Below, in pieces: positions 28,376-40,000 of a stretch of DNA of 64,000 nucleotides. This stretch comes from Adineta ricciae (lineage: Eukaryota > Rotifera > Eurotatoria > Adinetida > Adinetidae), in the NCBI GenBank assembly GCA_905250025.1, contig CAJNOJ010000001.1, forward strand, positions 1,240,001-1,304,000, in the 5' to 3' direction. Positions within the stretch are counted from its first letter, which is position 1; the number at the start of each line of letters is the position of its first letter. Position numbers and translations under genes: made by a program. Under the pieces are notes generated by a model. The model did not search any database. It saw only the letters and a list, made by a program, of their open reading frames with translations, and was not told where the DNA came from.

Positions 28376-29696
28376 GGAATCAAATCGTGGAAAATAATTC
28401 TAGTAAGAGAGAATATGAATGCGCATCAATTAAGCAATAGAATAGATTTTGAGGGAAATTATATGAACAATATGTATTTCAGCAAAAGAAAGCCGATGCT
28501 GAAGAACTAGAACAATGTAGTTCCATTCGTTTCATAATTTATTGCAGAAAGCACAGAGTAAAATCCTATGGAACGACATAACATATACCACGCATTACAT
28601 AAAATACTATCCTCCACAGCCAAATATTAAATCGAGTACTGTTTTAGCTCTTCGTTATAAATGCTCGCATATGTATGTCATGGTTATTGTATTGTAAGAA
28701 ACTAATCGGTAGTTATCTGCGGACAGAGCTACAGGTGTTTTAAAGTAAGATATTACAGCGTTCTTGTAGATTTGATGATTGTCTTTAAAGCCATCTGTTT
28801 GGGCATTTCGAAAAGCGGCTTAGCTTTTCCAATAAGCTAAACGCCTTGTTTCCGAAGATAATCGATAACGTTTGTTTTTTTCGAAGGTTTTCTACGTTTT
28901 CTTATTTACTAAAATGTCATGGGGTAATTAATTCATCAAAATGAATTCACAACAAATTGTTAGAGCACCTCGGTGGCGAAGTTGGCATTCTATTTATGTA
29001 AAGGATGCTGAGTATTGTAACTCACTCTTCAACACAAAAAATAGATATATATAGTTTAGGAGTGGCAATTTAACTTAACTTTAAGTATTCAAGTTAACGT
29101 CACCCCTGCGGTAAACCGTAGCTCAATTTTCTGTTTTTTGGCTTCAAAAAGAAATAAAAGATCATGTGACTGGTTTTTCAGGTTGATAAACGATAATTTT
29201 TTCTTGTTTCTTTTATCTATCATCGAATAAGACTTGGGAAGAATGAAACGAACACACTGGGAGATGCTGCATGAAGCTCTCAGCAAACTACATCGTGAAA
29301 CTTATTAGAATCATGTGTTTTTTTTATCGAAAAACGTCAAATGGTGCAAATCAATCAGTGAAAACTGACTGGTTAGCATTTAGCGTTCTTGAAAAAAAAT
29401 TTACATAATCAAAATAAATCTCTAATTTAAACTGTAGAGCTTTTTATCTTCCACTATACTTTTTAGCTAAAAAAATTAATTTAGAGGTGTCAATTTTTTT
29501 GAAGAAAATCGAATTGGCTTGCAAAGGAGTCAAAGGCATAAAAGATTTCCTACTTTTAATTCTTAAAATTTCTATTTTAAATGTCAAAACAGAATTCAAT
29601 GAGCATGCCTGTTATAACGCCATCTTTCTGCGCACGCCAACAATTCGTAACTGTTGAAATGGTTACACGTCATTTGTTTTCGTCAAGTCAAAAACA

Positions 29697-29706
29697 TATA
29701 TAAATA
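29697..29706 (+). promoter_or_regulatory. TATA box of the F-box/LRR gene
   Basis: TATATAAATA lies 88 bp before the ATG at 29794, a suitable distance for a short 5' UTR. Inferred from motif and position only. Confidence 0.5.
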
Positions 29707-29793
29707 CGTCACCACCATGAGTTACTACTCATAACGAACAAAATCAAAAATTTTTCATCGCTTTCAGCCTATACGGTACGGTTTGCTGCACGA

Positions 29794-32667
29794 TTGAAAT
29801 TCAGCATGCACACATTTTCCACATTACCCGTCGAACTTGTCTATCAAATTATGGATCACCAGAATGAGCGGACGCTATTTTGTTCAATGCAAAACGTTTG
29901 TCGAAAGCTCAATCAGATCCTCAGCACCTATGAACGATATCGAGTAAGTTTACTTGGCACCTTAACATTCTTGTCGGCTGTGCTACACATAAGCCTAATG
30001 ATATTTAACGTCGTAAATTTCTTCATAAGAAGAGGAAAGTAATCGCATAATCTACAAATAACTTGATCGAATAAGACAATCACAATGCGAAGTCATATGA
30101 AATCAAGCATTTCTCCATTCTCTCGTCTTTCTCCTAAGTATGTTGAACTATTCGATACAAAAGTGCATCAACTATCACTCTCGATGAATCTTTCCAAATG
30201 AAGGAAACTAGATCTCCACAATTTCTGGGCCTAAGCCTATATTCATTCTCACCCTCACCCACACCAAATTCAACTCCCACATATCACAAGAGTAGGATGT
30301 CAATTTCCTTGGAGCGCGCCCTCAAAAGAGATATCTCACTACCATCAACAGCTATTGATAGTTATATCCTACTTTTTCCACTCGATCAGCTCACGGTAAT
30401 CTCCTGTCCGTATTACCAACACAGCACTTCTTCTCTGAACGCAGTCTTTCCTGCGCGACAACTACCATCGTCATCCACCCAAAAAACTCACATCTACATA
30501 GGGCATACCAAAAGTTTCGAGAGTTGTATTTTAGAACAGTATAGTAAGCTTGAAAAATTCTTTCTCTACATAGTGTGATAGAGAAAAAAATTCTGTATTT
30601 TTCTATGCTATTTGATCATACTTCAACTAGGTCATAAGCATAAAATTTTCAAAAAACCTTTTTTTTTATCATGCTTGACGGTTACGGGAATACGTGTGGA
30701 TATTTTTTGAATAACTTTTTATAGAAACAAGATAGAGGCCTGTGGTTTTCAGCATTCGAAAGAGGGGATGAAGACGCATCGAGCCGTCCATTACAAATTT
30801 TCCTAGTATATTATCTGAATTTTGTTTAATCAATTTTCGAAATGTCGAAAAACATGGATTTTATCAAAAAAAACAGTTTTTACACAAATTGATGGGAAAA
30901 TCACTCAGAGCGTGGACTAAAATGTCTATAATTCCTGAATAATTAATTCTGAACATCTGAATATTGTGCAGCTTTGTAGACATTCGATGAACTATGTGAA
31001 TTCCCATTTGGAAAACTGAAAGCCCGCTGTAAACATCTTACAAAATAGGCTTTTTTAAAGACATTGATGGAAAACCTTTAAAAACTCATGTCTAACAGCT
31101 CATACTGTATGGTTCGATGCATCTTCATCTCCTCTTTCGAACAGTGAAAACCGCAAGCCTCTATCTTGTTTCTATAAAAAGTTATTAAAAAAATATCTAC
31201 TGAATAGGAACTACTGTAACCGTCAGGCATGATAAAAAAAAAGGTTTTTTGAAAATTTTATGCTTATGACCTAGTTGAAGTATGATCAAATAGCATAGAA
31301 AAATACAGAATTTTTTTCTCTATTACACTATGTAGAGAAAGAATTTTTCAAGCTTACTATACTGTTCTAAAATACAACTCTCGAAACTTTTGGTATGCCC
31401 TATGTACATCTAACTCCTGCCTAAAAATCGTCCCCAAACATGACTATTTCATATCACACATATACAATCAGAAGCGTCATCAAAGGTCCTATTTGCTACT
31501 TGTTCTTTTCATAATATATTGCTTTCATGTAGACACTCACCAAACTAGATCTCGGCGGTAACGGAATCGGTGATGAAGGGGCACAACTCATTGCGGATGC
31601 GTTGCGAACCAACACGGTAACATTGATCTCGTTTCACGGAAAGTGGAGAACTCAGTCTCTCTCACACCTACAGACACTCACCAAGCTAAACCTCAATTCC
31701 AACAGAATCGATGCTGAAGGAGCACGGCACATTGCGGATGGGTTGCGAACGAACACGGTAATATTGATGTCATTTCACGAAAGGTGAAGCGCTCAGTCTC
31801 TCTCATGCCTGCAGACAATTACCACACTGAGCCTCAGTTCGAACAGCATCGGCGCTGAAGGAGCACAACACATTGCGGATGCATTGCAAACGAACAAGGT
31901 AATATTGATGTCATTTCACGGAAGGTGTGTACTCAGTCTGTCTCACACCTACAGACACTCACCGAACTAAGCCTCGGTTCGAACAGAATTCGTGCTGAAG
32001 GACCACGACACATTGCGCATGCGTTGCGAGCCAACAAGGTAATATTGATCTAATTTTACGGAAGATGAACGACTCAGTCTCTCTCATACCTACAGACACT
32101 CACTAGACTAGATCTCGAGGATAACGAAATCGGTGCTGAAGGAGCACAAGACATTGCGGATGCGTTGCGAACGAACACGGTAATATTGATCTCATTTCAC
32201 GGAAGGTGTGTACTCAGTCTGTCTCACACCTACAGACACTCACCGAACTAAGCCTCAGTTGGAACAGAATTGGTGCTGAAGGAGCACGACACATTGCGGA
32301 TGCGTTGCGAGCCAACAAGGTAATATTGATCTAATTTTACGGAAGGTGAAGAACTCAGTCTCTCTCATACCTACAGACACTCGCTATGCTAGATCTCGAC
32401 AATAACGAAATCGATGATGAAGGAGCACAACACATTGCGGATGCGTTGCGTCGAAATGCAGTAAGGCTAATGCTTTGCTGGAACAAAATTTGGAATATCT
32501 GATTTATCCAATTCTTAGAGTGGCAATATGGTGTAGATGTTGGGCTGAATGAAATGGAAGAAGAAGTGATAGTGGATCTGGTGACTCTTTTCGTGGAAAG
32601 GGTGCGTTTCGATCGAGAATTTAGTGGATATTATTTGGTGTGTAGTTTTGGTGGCATTGAGAACTAG
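29794..32667 (+). CDS. F-box protein with seven RI-type leucine-rich repeats
   Basis: Probable SCF ubiquitin-ligase substrate adaptor. Exon 1 (29794-29943) codes an F-box (FSTLPVELVYQIMDHQNERT, then CRKLNQIL). After a 1.6-kb intron holding an inserted element come seven exons of exactly 84 nt in phase 0: 31533-31616, 31674-31757, 31815-31898, 31955-32038, 32096-32179, 32236-32319 and 32377-32460. Each codes one 28-residue LRR of the ribonuclease-inhibitor/NLR pattern (LTKLDLGGNGIGDEGAQLIA). A last exon from 32521 (WQYGVDVGLNEMEEEV) ends at 32667. Predicted 294 residues. The Skp1-binding role is known for F-boxes; the target is unknown. The gene could be one of a bdelloid-expanded family (inference). 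The join from exon 1 directly to the first LRR is in phase but unproven. Confidence 0.78.
30495..31406. mobile_element. 0.9-kb inverted-repeat DNA element in the F-box gene intron
   Basis: Starts TACATAGGGCATACCAAAAG and ends with its reverse complement. The arms are about 300 bp each (30495-30800 and about 31100-31406), over 90% alike by eye, around a short AT-rich centre without coding capacity. CATC flanks both ends (30491-30494 and 31407-31410); alternatively the outer TA is the target duplication, as in Tc1/mariner elements. Non-autonomous MITE-type element; family assignment is inferred. Confidence 0.82.
31533..32460 (+). repeat. Tandem array of LRR exon-intron units, period 140/141 bp
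   Basis: Seven exon starts are spaced 141, 141, 140, 141, 140 and 141 bp. Both the 84-bp exons and the 56/57-bp introns are similar between units; the introns share GTAATATTGAT and end CTCTCACACCTACAG. The array therefore duplicated as genomic DNA, not as cDNA. Confidence 0.93.
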
Positions 32668-35136
32668 TGTAGGAATAGAAAATTAATTTTCTTGTGGGAA
32701 GTGGATGTGATCTGTATGAGAATGGTTTTTGTTGCGGGAAAATATATGGGGAATAGTGAAAGTGATTGCTTTATTTACGGAGGTGTAGCAGAGCGGTGTT
32801 TGATGGCGAGCTCTGATGGCACGATGCGCTCATAGGAGGTTCTCTTGGTTTGGAATTTGTTTCTGAAAGTGTGTGATTGACAAGACAACATTACTGCGGA
32901 CTGGTCGACTATATTGGAGATATGGCAGAATTGTATTGATAGGAGTACAGCACGTATGCATCTTACATGTCAGTTCTCGTAAAGGCAAAGTGATCAGACC
33001 AAGGTACATTGAATGGGAGCGATGTTTCATTATTATGTAGCTGTTTTATGTTTGATTCCAAAGCCTAAATGTATTCGGAGCTTGATAATGAAGTGTTATG
33101 TTTGTTTGTAATTTATTTTTGGAGAGGGTAGTATGTATCCGTTATCTACGAATTCTGTGGTGCATTGGAAAGAAACGACGTATTATGAAGTTACTGAAAT
33201 GGCACAGTGAAGAGAGAATGGTCAAAACGTAGCGCACCAAATCGCTCTGCTAAACTAATAGTTTCCCACACCCACCCACCCTGAAAATAAGTTATTTTGT
33301 CGATTATGATAAGCTCCATTCACTCTCAGTGTTGACGCATAGGAAAATATCAGAGAAGTATTTGATGCAACATTTTATTGCGGAAAAAGCACTGGAATAT
33401 ACTCTCGAGCTCGTTTGTTGAGGCCGTAAGAAAAGCGGAGGATAATCAGTTTGACAAAATTTCTCAGTCAGGTTCGGGCTGGTACATCTGATATCTAATG
33501 ATAGGCAGCTATTTTACCCTTGCTCTAAGATCTATCTTTCGAATGATGAAAAAACTGAAACCATTTAGTTGTACGTCATTCAACATCATAGCCTGTGCGC
33601 TGAGATATTATATATTCGTAGCGTTCTTTAACATTACACCGTAAGAGAACATACATTTCGTTTGATTTGGGTACCTGTCTTTGAGTTCTCTGCACATATC
33701 GGTGATTGAAAACTCGCACGAGATGATGATCATTGAACAAAAGTGGATTTTGGCTATCTGAAGTCACCCCAGACTGATTTTATACATGTAGTATTACTAC
33801 GCTTTGAGATGTATCTGAAATGGTATGTATAATTATATACCGCCTTTTTGCAAGAGGTTAACAGCACTTAGTCAAAGTACACTCATATAAATCGAGTGGA
33901 CTGAAAGTATGCAAAGTGTCATCATCTAAGTACGAATAATTTTACTTTTAGTCAAAATATTTGTACACATTTAGTCTCCGTTTGTTTATCAATACAGCAT
34001 CCTCAACGAATACAACCGTTTAGTAATAGTCTGTACGTTACGCAGATAAACAGTAGAATTTGCAACAACCAGCACTAGTATCCACGAAGTCCGATATACT
34101 GCTATCGACAGAATTTGTATATACGGATATATAAAACAGTCAAAGATGAGCTTACCAGTAGTCCAAGAAAGAAGATATGTGCATTTTGTTTTCAGTAAAT
34201 AAAATCACATCGTGCAACATTGAAACTTTTCAGCTGAGTATACAGTCACTTTTTATTGTCACTGAAAGTAAAGAAAGCGAAAATTGTCATTGTTAAAATG
34301 AGGTAAACATGTTTAGATTAATTAATGATCTTTTGTTTTCAGTAGTTGCAGAAGCTTCTCCTAACACACGAAAAAATACCCTCCCACGTTTGTTCCGAAT
34401 AGAGCGCTCACGCTCAACAGCATCGTCTTCTGCCGGTAAATCTTGCTGAATTTTCAGTTTGGATATAATATTTCCAACAAAAGCGAAGACCAAGTTCAGG
34501 ATAACGAATACGTGCACAATGAAATTGGTTTCAATATACATATGTAATTTATAAGTAATGTCCGCCCATTGAACTCCCTGATCTGATACTAAAATGGTGG
34601 AACTATATCTTTCAGCATACTTGAAACACCAGAGAGGCTTGTTTTACTTCATAAACTAAACCACTTGTCTCTTTGTTAAAAGCTGTTGTTGTCTAGCCGA
34701 TTATAATGATCTATTCACAATATCCGCCGCTTTTCTATTCCTGTTCTACTTCAATGAATATGTTTAGCTTTATACCATGTTTAACACCAATGGCATCCTA
34801 CTGTATGTCACATGATGTTCTTTTTTTCAGCATAGAAGAGCAAGGAGTTTACGCATAATTATAATGGATCGAAAAGATTTCATTTCAAATAGGCTATATA
34901 TCGACTAAGGTTTAAGAGAAAAAGATGAACCAGAAGAAATTGACGTCGAGTTTGAAGTTCTCAATCTTAATTACGCTTTAGGGGATGGTTGCTCAGAGCG
35001 AGTACACTCAATCGGATTCGATGGGAATTCGGCAGGATCCGAAAATCGGATTACTCGTTGCAGTGGCGCAACCAGAGGAGAGGCAAATGAGTAATTGCCC
35101 ATTCAAATTTTATTTTTTAAAATTGATATATTGATT
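32668..35136. other. Gene-poor interval
   Basis: No recognised gene. A minus-strand frame at 34293-34541 looks like a short secreted peptide precursor (see findings). A plus-strand frame near 34925-35092 (DEPEEIDVEFEVLN, then a stop) may be a coding relic; it matches no family known to me. Confidence 0.5.
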
Positions 35137-35139
35137 TAT

Positions 35140-36390
35140 TCTCTTTCTCGTAGAGAAGAGTCTTAGAAACATAAATTGTTTGCTTGTATGTACGCAGGGT
35201 AAAAAAAACATAAAAAGTCGATTTTTCGGAAAAGACATTTCCAAGGGTATTTCAGTGCGGAAACTTGGAATTTGATGTTAGTTTTCTGAAACAAAGGATA
35301 TTGATTTTCGGAAAAAATATATAACCATAGGATACCGGCTATAGTCAAGCGTTTTAGTATGATAAATAAAACATTATGTTCGATGTCTAGTGACGTAATA
35401 ATTAATAGCCGATCTTCATAAACGAATTTTGAAGTAACCTCCATATGCCTGACAACAAGACTGAACTTCTTCCTGGTCTTTTACCTTTGGTACGAAACAT
35501 CATATACGATGATCAGAAGTATTCGAGCGATTTAAAGATAAAAAGCGAAATATTTCCTTCAAGTGCAATCTACATACGAAAACCATTATATGCACTCGTA
35601 GAAATTAATGCATCACAAGTAGAAACAAACCTCGATGGCCTTCATCCCAAACTAATTCCTATTCCATTAATCAAGAAGCAGTTCACTGTTCCAATAAGGC
35701 AACTTTTCGGACATCTGCTCGATCGAGTACAAAATGAAAGAAGAAGTTCATAAGTCATTTAAGTCACACGAATGCAACTACCAATTGTACCTGCCTTCGC
35801 AATAAATACATATAAAGCGCATGGACTCCCGATGATCAAAATTGTAGTCGATCTTCAAGTTCCACTTCACAGACATTGCAAGCGGCGTCAGTATATGTAC
35901 CACTCAGCAGAGTGAAGAGAGCGGACGACACAGTCATTCTTCGACCTTCTCTTGCTCAAGACGCTGAACTGAAACGTATGGATGAACTTGACAAAAAGAC
36001 TAAACGAGAGTGTACCTCTTTCATTTCGTAACTATGTGTAAATCGATACTTTGCTAAGAGTCCAGTTTCATGGTATGGTAGCTATATAAAATGTAATATA
36101 ATTTGAAATTAGCTTAAAATAATTATTTATAAATGTTCATTTCCTTTATCTTTATTTACACTGATGTTAATTATTATATAATTGTCTGTTTTTCTGCCAT
36201 TGTACCAGATATTACCTATCGTATTTTCTTTGTTTCATTTTTTTATGTAATCCTCCATAATCTTTCTAATTGTATTGATATTTCTTGAAAATATCTAATC
36301 TATGCGGGAAATAAACTTATATACACAATAATGCATTAAAAATATAACATCCGCAAGCGAATCTGCCTCGACGAACGTTACTTGTAACCA
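35140..36390 (+). repeat. Dispersed repeat, copy B, split by a helicase fragment
   Basis: 35140-35437 matches copy A (27861 onward) and 36308-36390 matches its right part (TATACACAATAATGCATTAA). Between them lie about 870 bp containing the PIF1-like pseudogene. Either this copy keeps a segment deleted from copy A, or the segment was inserted here. Confidence 0.7.
35445..36031 (+). pseudogene. Decayed PIF1-like helicase C-terminus (Helitron or related)
   Basis: The conceptual reading shows the C-terminal part of a PIF1/RecD-type helicase: LVRNIIYD, FTVPIRQLFGHLL, then QLPIVPAFAINTYKAHGL (motif V type, usually AxTxxKxQG) and, in another frame, YVPLSRVKRADDTVILRPSL (motif VI type, usually YVALSR). 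It is broken by in-frame stops at 35751-35753 and 35757-35759 and a frameshift near 35850. The last frame ends at 36029-36031. Helicase motifs I-IV are not present upstream. PIF1-like proteins of this kind occur in Helitron transposons and as lone repeats in animals; which source applies is inference. Not expected to be functional. Confidence 0.72.
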
Positions 36391-37023
36391 TCACCATGAA
36401 ATCTTCGGAGTGTCACGGAACCGGCTGTTTTCGTGCCGTATTGTTCGGCCTAGGATGCGACTAGCGACTTGTACAATTAGTCACTTTGGTCGCTCAGGCT
36501 TTAGTCATAAAACATCAATTCAATGTAAACCTAGTGAGTATTGTTTGTGACTTTAATACATAATTTTGTTCAATTGGTTTTATAGATACTACGGCTTTAG
36601 GTTGATACAATTCGCGTTGGTATACTAAGTTACATGAACAATGAGTTCTTTTCATTTGTGATGAAAATACAACGATATTTGTTATTCTTAGGAATTGCCC
36701 TCTATAAACCAACGAGAAGATATTCGTTTGTTATCAAGATCCTTTTTTTGTTGGTGATTGGATTGAGATTGAGATTGAAAAAGATAAATAGAAGTGATTC
36801 GTGTGCTGAATCAACCAATCATGAGAAAACGCCATCTATCGATACATCCTTCATAATATTTTCTTGAATTTAATCTTAATGATTTGCCGAACTTAAATTG
36901 GTACTTCTGGAAATATTCATATTTTATTTTCATATAGGGGATGATGCTAAGCATTTCTTGTCTTGGCTGATCGTAATGGCTGGGTAATGTCTCATAATCC
37001 TAGTATCAAATTAAAAGAGAAAA
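36391..37023. other. Upstream region of CC2D2A
   Basis: No gene seen. A TAG acceptor-like site (37001-37003, after AATCC) lies 20 nt before the CC2D2A ATG. Confidence 0.45.
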
Positions 37024-40000
37024 ATGGAACCGTAAGTTCCTCATTGATTTTGCTTGTCTATTGATTGAGTCTCTTTTGCTAGGTCCGTGCTACAGCGAAT
37101 GCGTGGCCGACGTGCTCGTGCACATACATCTCAAGAAAGTTTAGTGAAGGATTCGAGTTCCGAAGCAAGTCCTCGAGATTCAGCTATTGCTGATCGACGT
37201 CGTCGACGACGTGCTCAACGATCACCACAAACACAAGAGTACGATAATCAAGCATACGATGGCGATGATCGACCACTTCCACCAACCATTGAGCGTGACA
37301 ATGACGATGTGGACGAAGAAGAAGAAGAAAATGTTCAAAATGCTGATCGATTAGTGTCTCATGTAGCAAAACAACATCGTCGAGTTGTGAATGAAGTGCA
37401 ACAGCAGAGTAAGAAACCAAAGAAAAAAGGTCAAGCTCCCGCCGACGCTGACGACGATCAAGCGGATTTGAACGAACAAATACGTGAACAACAAGAAATC
37501 CTGTCGCGCCGTGTCGGCGATACAGATGATGAACAGGTCTCACACGTCGATTCGTTACCACCACCATCGAGTACAGCACGTGGAAAATCATTGCAAGATA
37601 TTCTTGAATTGGCTAGAAAATCGCGTACCAAGCCAACAACTGATGAAAGTGAGTCGAGTAAACTCTTGCTAAGCGATGCGAAGCTCTCTTCTTTCAGTAA
37701 CTGTTGATCCACTGTCAACAATGGGCTCATCTCGTCGTTTTGGAACGAGTAGTGAACTAAAACTGCAAAAGATACTCCGTCGAAACGATACACAATTCGA
37801 TGCGTCTCATATAGCTTCACCCGATCCTGGAGATCGTTCAACACGTTTTGATTACGACGCAACACGAGATAATTATATTCGACAGGAAATCGATGAAAAA
37901 CAGAAGGTTTGTTTGGCAAGAGAGACAGAAAATATGATTGCTGTGCATTCTATGTAGGGTCGAACACATCGTTGGAAAGAGGCAGTGAAACATCTGGATA
38001 ATGTTCCATTACCATCTGACCAGGAGGATTTCTTTCTGAAAGTGTGGCCAAGTGAAGCACCCGAAGAAAGAGATAAATCAACAGAGGCACCAGCAGGTGC
38101 TCGAGTTACTACTGCAGATGCTGTAACCGGAGAAACACCGCAGGTAACGCTTATAAATGACTATTCAACGAAATACCTACGATTCTGGTTCTGACTGTAC
38201 TAGACTACTACCGAAGCAGGACCAATTGATGATCCAATTTCTGTTCGCGATAAAAGTCTGCCAGAAGGTTAGAGGATCAAACGTTCTTCTGAAAAGACAT
38301 GACACTCGTTTCCGTATCTAGAAAAGAGACCATTGCTACCTATCTTCGGAGAAGGTCAACCAACTCAATATCAACGAGCGGATATCCCACTGGATGAAGA
38401 CGAACAGCGTGATACGGAAATACAACGATATAAATATGTTGTTGGACAACCAGGTAAATTCTCATTATTCAGCGGTCAGACTCAAGTGAATGTCGCCTTT
38501 TTCAGCAACGCTACAAGAGAAACTAGGCGTTGGTGCTGCTGAACCACGTTCACTTGAAGAGGAAGGCATATTCGTTGGCAAACGGCCTATTGTTCCGATC
38601 AATTCGGTCCACCGCACAGAAAGACGTATTTTACAAGAATGTGCAGTAGCTAACAAGGTAAATGTGAAGAAAATCAAATTGAAGAAAAAAGTTTTGAATT
38701 TAGCCGTCGGATCGTTGGTTTGGACCTGACGGAGCGATTGTTTCATTGCCGGATCCAACGAAATTCGTACCAACGCGACCATTGATCGATGATCTTTTCG
38801 ATCCAATCTTAGGCAGAGAATTCTGCAAAGTATGCATTCGATTGATCAAAATAAGGATGATTTACAACGTATTTGTGTCTATATATTTCAGGCATATGTT
38901 ATGGACAATAAAAGCCGTGTAGCGAATGATCCGATCGGATCCGATCGATACCGTTTGGACATCGATCTAGGCACAGTGACGTTTCTTCATCATCATTTTA
39001 TGAGCATTGAACATGTTTTCGCTATGAAATTGAAACAGATGTATGAACATTATACTGTTCGTTGTCAACAACGTATTGTTCAACAACTATCTGATAAAGT
39101 TCGCTGATTGAATTTTTACGATTAACTAAGCCTTCTTTCGGATTTAGATCAAAGCATTGAAAAGTGCGGAAAATAATTGTCGAGCACTATACGAACAGAA
39201 TCGAGTAAAGTTCTTTTGCATTCTGAGATGAATGTCATCTACAGCTTTCTTTCTTTCTTTCTTGTCTACAGTATTCCAGTTCATCATTACCGGAAGAACT
39301 GTACAATCGTTTGATTAATTATCAGAGTGAACTTCGGTAAGAATATGAATGAGATCTGTCTTGATGATTGAGTTTCTTTGAGTTTAGACAAACACGTAAT
39401 CAACGCTGTAACGAAATGAAATTGGACCGACAGTTACTTCAACGTCTGTTGGACACTTGGAAGAAAATCAAAGAAGTTCGTCGTAATTATAAATATACGA
39501 CAACATCCGTCAGACTTCTAATTAAACAGTTCGTATTCTCTCATTTGATATGATTCGTTTTTGATTTCGGATTTCTGTAGAAAATCAGGGATAAAACCAA
39601 AACATTATGAACAGATGCAACGAGAAATCGAAGAAGAAATCGAAGATGAAATTGCATTGGCAGATGAGCAGTTTCGCCGAGAAAAAGAAGTCCACGCTCA
39701 GATTGTGAAAAAACGAAAATTACAAGCAATACGAAAAGTTTATTTGTAAAACTACTAGTATCTTTCATCGATTTTTTCTTTCATAGAAAGAGGCAAGAAA
39801 GCGTGTCGATAAAAAGCGAAATCGTGATATGACAGCCGATGGAACTGGCGATGGGGATTTCAATCAAGTGAATGAAAACATAAGAATCGTAATAATAAAG
39901 TGAATATTATAATTATTTCTGCGCAGGATGATATAACGATTCTCAATGAAGAAGATATTATCGTACCAGAAAAACCTGAACCTCGTAAGCCGGATGAGAT

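Larger units (their letters stand above)
26433..29793. other. Repeat-bearing intergenic region
   Basis: No intact gene recognised. It contains an (AC)n microsatellite (about 26712-26735), a 0.4-kb inverted-repeat element (27143-27558), copy A of a dispersed repeat (about 27861-28375), and a TATA box for the F-box gene at its right end. Open frames here, such as 27734-28003, are fragments inside repeats. Confidence 0.6.

Noticed and set aside
28965-29035. tRNA-like stretch (CCTCGGTGGCGAAGTTGGC, A-box-like)
   Set aside because: No matching B box, anticodon arm or acceptor stem could be drawn; at best a SINE or tRNA-derived fragment.
30198-30578. 126-codon plus-strand open frame between F-box exon and LRR exons
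   Set aside because: Runs into the inverted-repeat element, has no family features, and the F-box exon joins the first LRR in phase without it.
37184-37591. 135-codon minus-strand open frame
   Set aside because: Antisense shadow of the low-complexity second exon of CC2D2A.
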